A stretch of 64,000 nt of DNA from GCA-2732755 sp965228265 (GTDB taxonomy: Bacteria; Planctomycetota; Phycisphaerae; Phycisphaerales; UBA1924): NCBI GenBank assembly GCA_965228265.1, contig OZ245804.1, positions 124,001 through 188,000 of the forward strand, given 5' to 3'. Every line of letters begins with the position of its first letter. Positions within the stretch are counted from its first letter, which is position 1. Under the pieces are notes generated by a model. It was not told the origin of the DNA. It saw only the letters and a list, made by a program, of their open reading frames with translations, and made no database searches. Below are positions 60,790 to 64,000 of the stretch, piece after piece. The position numbers and the translations under genes were made by a program.

Positions 60790-61796
60790 GGTGTGGGCTC
60801 CGGTCCGAGGATTTCGGGCTCGACGGTTTCACGCTCGGTTTCGAGCCAGCCCCGTTCCTGGAGGATGGAGAGTCCTTCTGTGGCCGCGACGGTGCCGGTG
60901 TGGTCTCGGACGAGCCGTGTGAGGGTGTACTTTGCGGCGGGGCCGTCGCCGACGCGGATGTACCACTTTGCGGCTTCGAGCTGCTGAGCGGCGGCGGATT
61001 CTTCGAGTCTGACGACGAGGGCGCTGGTCAGGCCGGCCTGTTCGGCCTGGGCGGGGTAGTCGCGGGCGAAGCGTTGGATGAGGAGTTTGGATTCGAGGAG
61101 GAGCGAGCCGTCGTACCGGGGGCCTTTGAATCGTGCGATGTTGGAGTAGACCTGTCTCTGCATGGCGTGCATGCGGTGGGGTGAGCTTGGGTAGTTCTGG
61201 AGGAAGATGGAGTACATCTCGGCGGCCATTTCGAGACGGCGTTTGTCGAAGTAGTAGTCGGCGAGGAAGATGGCGGCGTCCTCGGCGACGAGTGAGCCGG
61301 GCATGCGTTCCTGGGCGCGGATAAGGAGTTCTTCGCCCGTGCCGGCCTTTCCTTCGATGCGCATGCCGAGCCAGCGTTTGCGGAGTCCTGAGAGGTACTT
61401 CTTGGCGATCTCGACCTCGCGCTGGATGGCGACGACGTACTCGGAGGAGGCGGGGTATTCGCGGATGACCTGCTCGTAGTCGAAGAGCGCCTTGTACTCG
61501 TAGCCGAGGGCGTACTTGGCGTCGCCCCGGAGTCGGAGTGCTTCGGCTCTGTACTGGCTGTTGGCGTAATCGTCGTTGTCGAGCCAGTCTTCGAGGATGC
61601 GTTTGGCCTTGGCGGGTTCTTCGCGCGCGATGAGTGATCGTGCCTCGTCGAGTTCGGCGCGGGCGGGGTCGACGGTTTCGCTGGTGGCGGCTTCCCAGCC
61701 GGCGTTCGGGTCGAGCGTGGCGCGCTTGGCCTGCGCGTGTGTGCTTGCGGCGATTGCGAAGGCGAGAGCGAGATGGGTGAGGCGTGGTCTGGTCAC
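60786..61796 (-). CDS. bamD: BamD-like outer-membrane assembly lipoprotein/TPR protein
   Basis: A 336-aa exported protein with a signal peptide (HLALAFAIAASTHAQA; no obvious lipobox Cys) and helical TPR-like repeats: DEARSLIAREEPAKAKRILEDW, LRLRGDAKYALGYEYKALFDYEQVIREYPASSEY, AAIFLADYYFDKRRLEMAAEMYSIFLQNYPSSPHRMHAMQR. BamD recruits outer-membrane proteins to BamA. Lack of a lipobox is unusual for BamD, so it may be a soluble BamD-like or YbgF-like protein. Co-transcribed with lptE. Confidence 0.78.
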   Translation of the reverse strand: MTRPRLTHLALAFAIAASTHAQAKRATLDPNAGWEAATSETVDPARAELDEARSLIAREEPAKAKRILEDWLDNDDYANSQYRAEALRLRGDAKYALGYEYKALFDYEQVIREYPASSEYVVAIQREVEIAKKYLSGLRKRWLGMRIEGKAGTGEELLIRAQERMPGSLVAEDAAIFLADYYFDKRRLEMAAEMYSIFLQNYPSSPHRMHAMQRQVYSNIARFKGPRYDGSLLLESKLLIQRFARDYPAQAEQAGLTSALVVRLEESAAAQQLEAAKWYIRVGDGPAAKYTLTRLVRDHTGTVAATEGLSILQERGWLETERETVEPEILGPEPTP

Positions 61797-61905
61797 GCGA
61801 TCATGGTAGCTCGATTGGGAAGCTGGGTAGGAAAAACGCCGCCAGCGCGTCCGGTCGAAGCCGGAGCGCGCTGGCGGTTAGTGGGTAGTGTCGAGCCAGC
61901 GGGCG

Positions 61906-62652
61906 CTATGGGCGCCGACGGCGGGCTCCCAATAGGCCTGCCCCGAGGAGTAGGCTGGCTGTGGTTGGTGCGGGGACGAAGGTGGCGTCGTAGTCGTAGG
62001 TGATCTCGATGCGGTTGACATCGGACCCGACGCTGAAGAGGTTGCCGGGCATGGCGTCGGTGCCGTCCCAGGTCGAGCCGATCCCGAGCGTGAACCCGAA
62101 TGCGAGCGAGTTGAGCTGGACGTCGTCGTTGAAGAAGACGGCCCTTGCTTCGACCATGACGACGTCTTCGACGAATGGGCGGAACCCGATGGCGTCGGCG
62201 AAGGCCTGGTCGGCGGGGTCGGCGTGGGCGCCGATTTCCCAGCGGAGGAAGTTGAAGCCGTTGTTTGCGGCATCCTCCGAGATGAACGACGAGCCGTCGG
62301 ACGTTGAGATATCGAAGCGGACGCGGCTGAAGATGCCTGCGTCGCCGGGGCGGTTGTCGTAGATCTCATCCCATCCGACGAGGATGTTGGCGCTCGGCGA
62401 GTTGTGGCTCGCGCCGGCAACGTGCGGGAAATCGAGTGACCCCCGTTCGATGCTGGCCGGGCCCATGTCGCCGTTGAGCTGTTGCTCAACGCCACCATCG
62501 GTCGCCATGAAGATGAGGAATGACGCATCGTCCCCCGCTCCGATTACTGGTTCCTGCGGATCCGCGGCGGCGATTCCCGCGAAAGCGGAGACCGCGAGTC
62601 CGGCGGCGCTCATCAGAAGCGCACCGCGTATATGTGCCATCGTGCGTGGCAT
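61906..62652 (-). CDS. secreted protein with exosortase-type C-terminal signal
   Basis: A 248-aa exported protein. Signal peptide MAHIRGALLMSAAGLAVSAFAG ends near IAAADPQ; the body has SARGSLDFPHVAGASHNSPS-like segments (ERGSLDFPHVAGASHNSPSA) and FDISTSDGSSFISEDAANN; the tail is FVPAPTTASLLLGAGLLGARRRRP. The V-P-A-P motif and Arg cluster make it a likely exosortase substrate. I choose ATG 62652, with GGAGAG ahead; an ATG at 62640 is also possible. It is divergent from the LysR gene. Confidence 0.8.
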   Translation of the reverse strand: MPRTMAHIRGALLMSAAGLAVSAFAGIAAADPQEPVIGAGDDASFLIFMATDGGVEQQLNGDMGPASIERGSLDFPHVAGASHNSPSANILVGWDEIYDNRPGDAGIFSRVRFDISTSDGSSFISEDAANNGFNFLRWEIGAHADPADQAFADAIGFRPFVEDVVMVEARAVFFNDDVQLNSLAFGFTLGIGSTWDGTDAMPGNLFSVGSDVNRIEITYDYDATFVPAPTTASLLLGAGLLGARRRRP

Positions 62653-62913
62653 AGAGCATCTCTCCTGGCACACCGATCGCGCTCGGATTTCTCCAGCCGA
62701 TTGCAACCAATGCTGTGTGTGCGACTGCCGCGGACCGCTTTCCACACGATCACCACGTCAGTCGGCTTCTCCTACCTCTCAGTGGTGAAGCTACAACGAG
62801 TTTGAGGGATGACCAGCCAAAGTGTAAAAAACGACTTGTATCTTCTGATGGGTTCAGGACTTTCCCTATCGCGTTGGAGTCATGCTTACCCAAACTGAAA
62901 TAGGATCGAGCTG

Positions 62914-63813
62914 ATGGAACTCACCGCCCTACGTCAGTTCGTGGTCATCGCGGAGTCCGGGCACATCACGCGTGCGGCGCAGCGGCTTGGGGTGTCCCAG
63001 CCGGCGTTGTCGGCGATGCTGAAGAAACTCGAGGCTGAGGTCGGGGCGCCGCTGCTCGATCGGACGGGCCGGGGTGTGCTGCTGACGGCTGCGGGGCGGG
63101 TCTTCCTGGAGCATGCGCAGGCCTCGGTGCGTCGGGCGGATGAGGCGGTGACGTCTGTTCGGGAATTGATTGGGCTTGAGTCCGGGTCGATCCGGATCGG
63201 TGGCGGTGCGACTGCTGTGGCTCATCTGTTGCCGAGCGTGGTGTCGGCGGTTCGGCGGGCTCATCCGGCGTTGCGGTTCTATGTGCGGGAGGCGGGTTCG
63301 CGGGCGGTGGCGGATGCGGTGTTGTCGGGCGAGTTGGACTTAGGCATTGTGACCACACCGATTACGGGGCCGGGGTCGGATGATCTGATGGCGGTGGCGG
63401 CGATCCAGGATGAGCTGATGCTGGTGGTGCCGAGCGATCACGAGCTTGCCGACCAGAGTTCGTACACCTGGTCAAGCATCTGTGAAGATCCGCTCGTGCT
63501 CTTTGAACACGGTTCGGCGGTGCGGAACATCATCGACCATGCCTCGCGAGATTCAGGGGTTTCCCTGAACGTGGTCATGGAGGTTCGATCGACAGAGACG
63601 ATCGAGCGAATGGTAGAGGCGGGGATCGGGCCCGGGTTTATCAGCCGATTCGCGCTAGGGGACAAACGGGGGCTGATATGCAGAGACGGAAGGCTCTTCC
63701 GCGAGTTGGCGGTCGTGCGCAGGCGCGACCGGGTACCCAGTGCCGCTTCGGCGGTCTTCGAGAAGGTGCTTATCGCGGAGCTCTCGGCGTACTCGCCGCA
63801 GTCGCTGCGGTGA
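62914..63813 (+). CDS. LysR-family transcriptional regulator
   Basis: A 299-aa regulator of normal length. N-terminal winged helix-turn-helix: LRQFVVIAESGHITRAAQRLGVSQPALSAMLKKLEAEVGAPLLDRTGRGV. The C-terminal ligand-binding domain is of periplasmic-binding-protein type (GELDLGIVTTP, LVVPSDHELADQS, GIGPGFISRFALGD). It probably controls the porin gene that begins within or right after it, or the divergent secreted protein. Confidence 0.95.
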   Translation: MELTALRQFVVIAESGHITRAAQRLGVSQPALSAMLKKLEAEVGAPLLDRTGRGVLLTAAGRVFLEHAQASVRRADEAVTSVRELIGLESGSIRIGGGATAVAHLLPSVVSAVRRAHPALRFYVREAGSRAVADAVLSGELDLGIVTTPITGPGSDDLMAVAAIQDELMLVVPSDHELADQSSYTWSSICEDPLVLFEHGSAVRNIIDHASRDSGVSLNVVMEVRSTETIERMVEAGIGPGFISRFALGDKRGLICRDGRLFRELAVVRRRDRVPSAASAVFEKVLIAELSAYSPQSLR

Positions 63814-64000
63814 CGGCTTCGGGTGAGGAGCCGATGTCGGCGGCACTGGAGGACGCAGAGAGCAGGGTGAGCCTGCTCAGTTCGGCGTCGGCTTTGTATT
63901 CGCCGCCGAAGGCGTCGGGTGTGTCGATCACGAGCGCGGACGGGAGCGCGGTGCTGAAGTTCACGGGTCAGTTCCAGTTCAGGCACGTGTACAACCACCG
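63678..64000 (+). CDS. porin-like outer-membrane protein, 3' end outside window
   Basis: The frame reads MQRRKALPRVGGRAQ ... GALGVLAAVAAVTASGEEPMSAA, with a hydrophobic signal-like stretch just before the LysR stop, then SVSITSADGS-like (GVSITSADGSAVLKFTGQFQFRHVYNH), which matches the start of planctomycete phosphate-selective-porin-like beta-barrels. No stop is seen before the edge. The first good ATG in frame is 63678, giving an out-of-frame overlap of 136 bp with the LysR gene; a GTG at 63810 would lose the signal. The barrel part is outside the window, so the porin call is tentative. Confidence 0.55.
   Translation, partial: MQRRKALPRVGGRAQARPGTQCRFGGLREGAYRGALGVLAAVAAVTASGEEPMSAALEDAESRVSLLSSASALYSPPKASGVSITSADGSAVLKFTGQFQFRHVYNH

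Overview
The window is high-GC bacterial chromosome that looks like a planctomycete, most likely of the Phycisphaerae lineage. The reasons are an exosortase with several PEP-CTERM-like surface proteins ending in V-P-[TA]-P and an Arg cluster, prepilin-type proteins with the ELLVVIAIIALLIGILLPAL leader and a C-terminal ADGHVEAL block, EF-hand/dockerin-like NNDGSLTPADFSAWV repeats, and Gram-negative envelope genes (lpxA, lptE, bamD, a porin). The genus call is inference; no rRNA or tRNA gene was seen.

Layout, left to right. 1-11.3 kb (+): an exopolysaccharide/exosortase operon with a WecG-type glycosyltransferase (cut by the window edge), a degenerate nucleotidyltransferase-like protein, exosortase, EpsI-like protein, Wzz/BY-kinase, sugar-phosphate transferase and a 1387-aa TPR protein. 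11.6-14.2 kb (+): three tandem paralogous secreted proteins with exosortase-type tails, each followed by its own terminator. 14.2-17.4 kb (-): rmlACDB for dTDP-L-rhamnose. 17.5-20.6 kb: a lipoprotein, a PilZ/J-domain fusion, an FKBP and a Tat-exported glycosylasparaginase. 20.8-24.2 kb (+): a promoter, a cobalamin riboswitch and a four-gene operon encoding a beta-propeller-like surface protein, a second surface protein, a pseudopilin and a BFD-like ferredoxin. I think this is a candidate vitamin B12 capture system. 24.4-35.3 kb (-): rplKAJL-rpoBC. 35.5-47.3 kb: mixed genes including GT4, mraZ, trxA, two tandem pseudopilins, lpxA and an ankyrin-containing acyltransferase. 47.6-50.1 kb: an RRM protein, a sulfotransferase, a gene invaded by 111-bp in-frame repeats and a GIY-YIG-like gene. 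50.2-51.3 kb: an AT-rich HNH-like gene. 51.3-54.6 kb (-): groES and groEL separated by two small genes, and a receiver-domain protein. 54.7-64 kb: DoxX, rmuC, exosortase-substrate-like proteins, a cupin, ftsH, lptE-bamD, a LysR regulator and the start of a porin.

A chromosome-scale signal is also present. Left of about 47.9 kb the + strand is strongly C-rich over G, and right of about 48.06 kb it is G-rich over C, in genes of either orientation. This negative-to-positive GC-skew switch is what a replication origin gives; an inversion or assembly breakpoint would look the same.

The cell-surface theme runs through the window: polysaccharide and rhamnose synthesis, an exosortase, and seven or eight secreted proteins, at least six of them with exosortase-type tails, so the EPS locus and the surface proteins probably work together.
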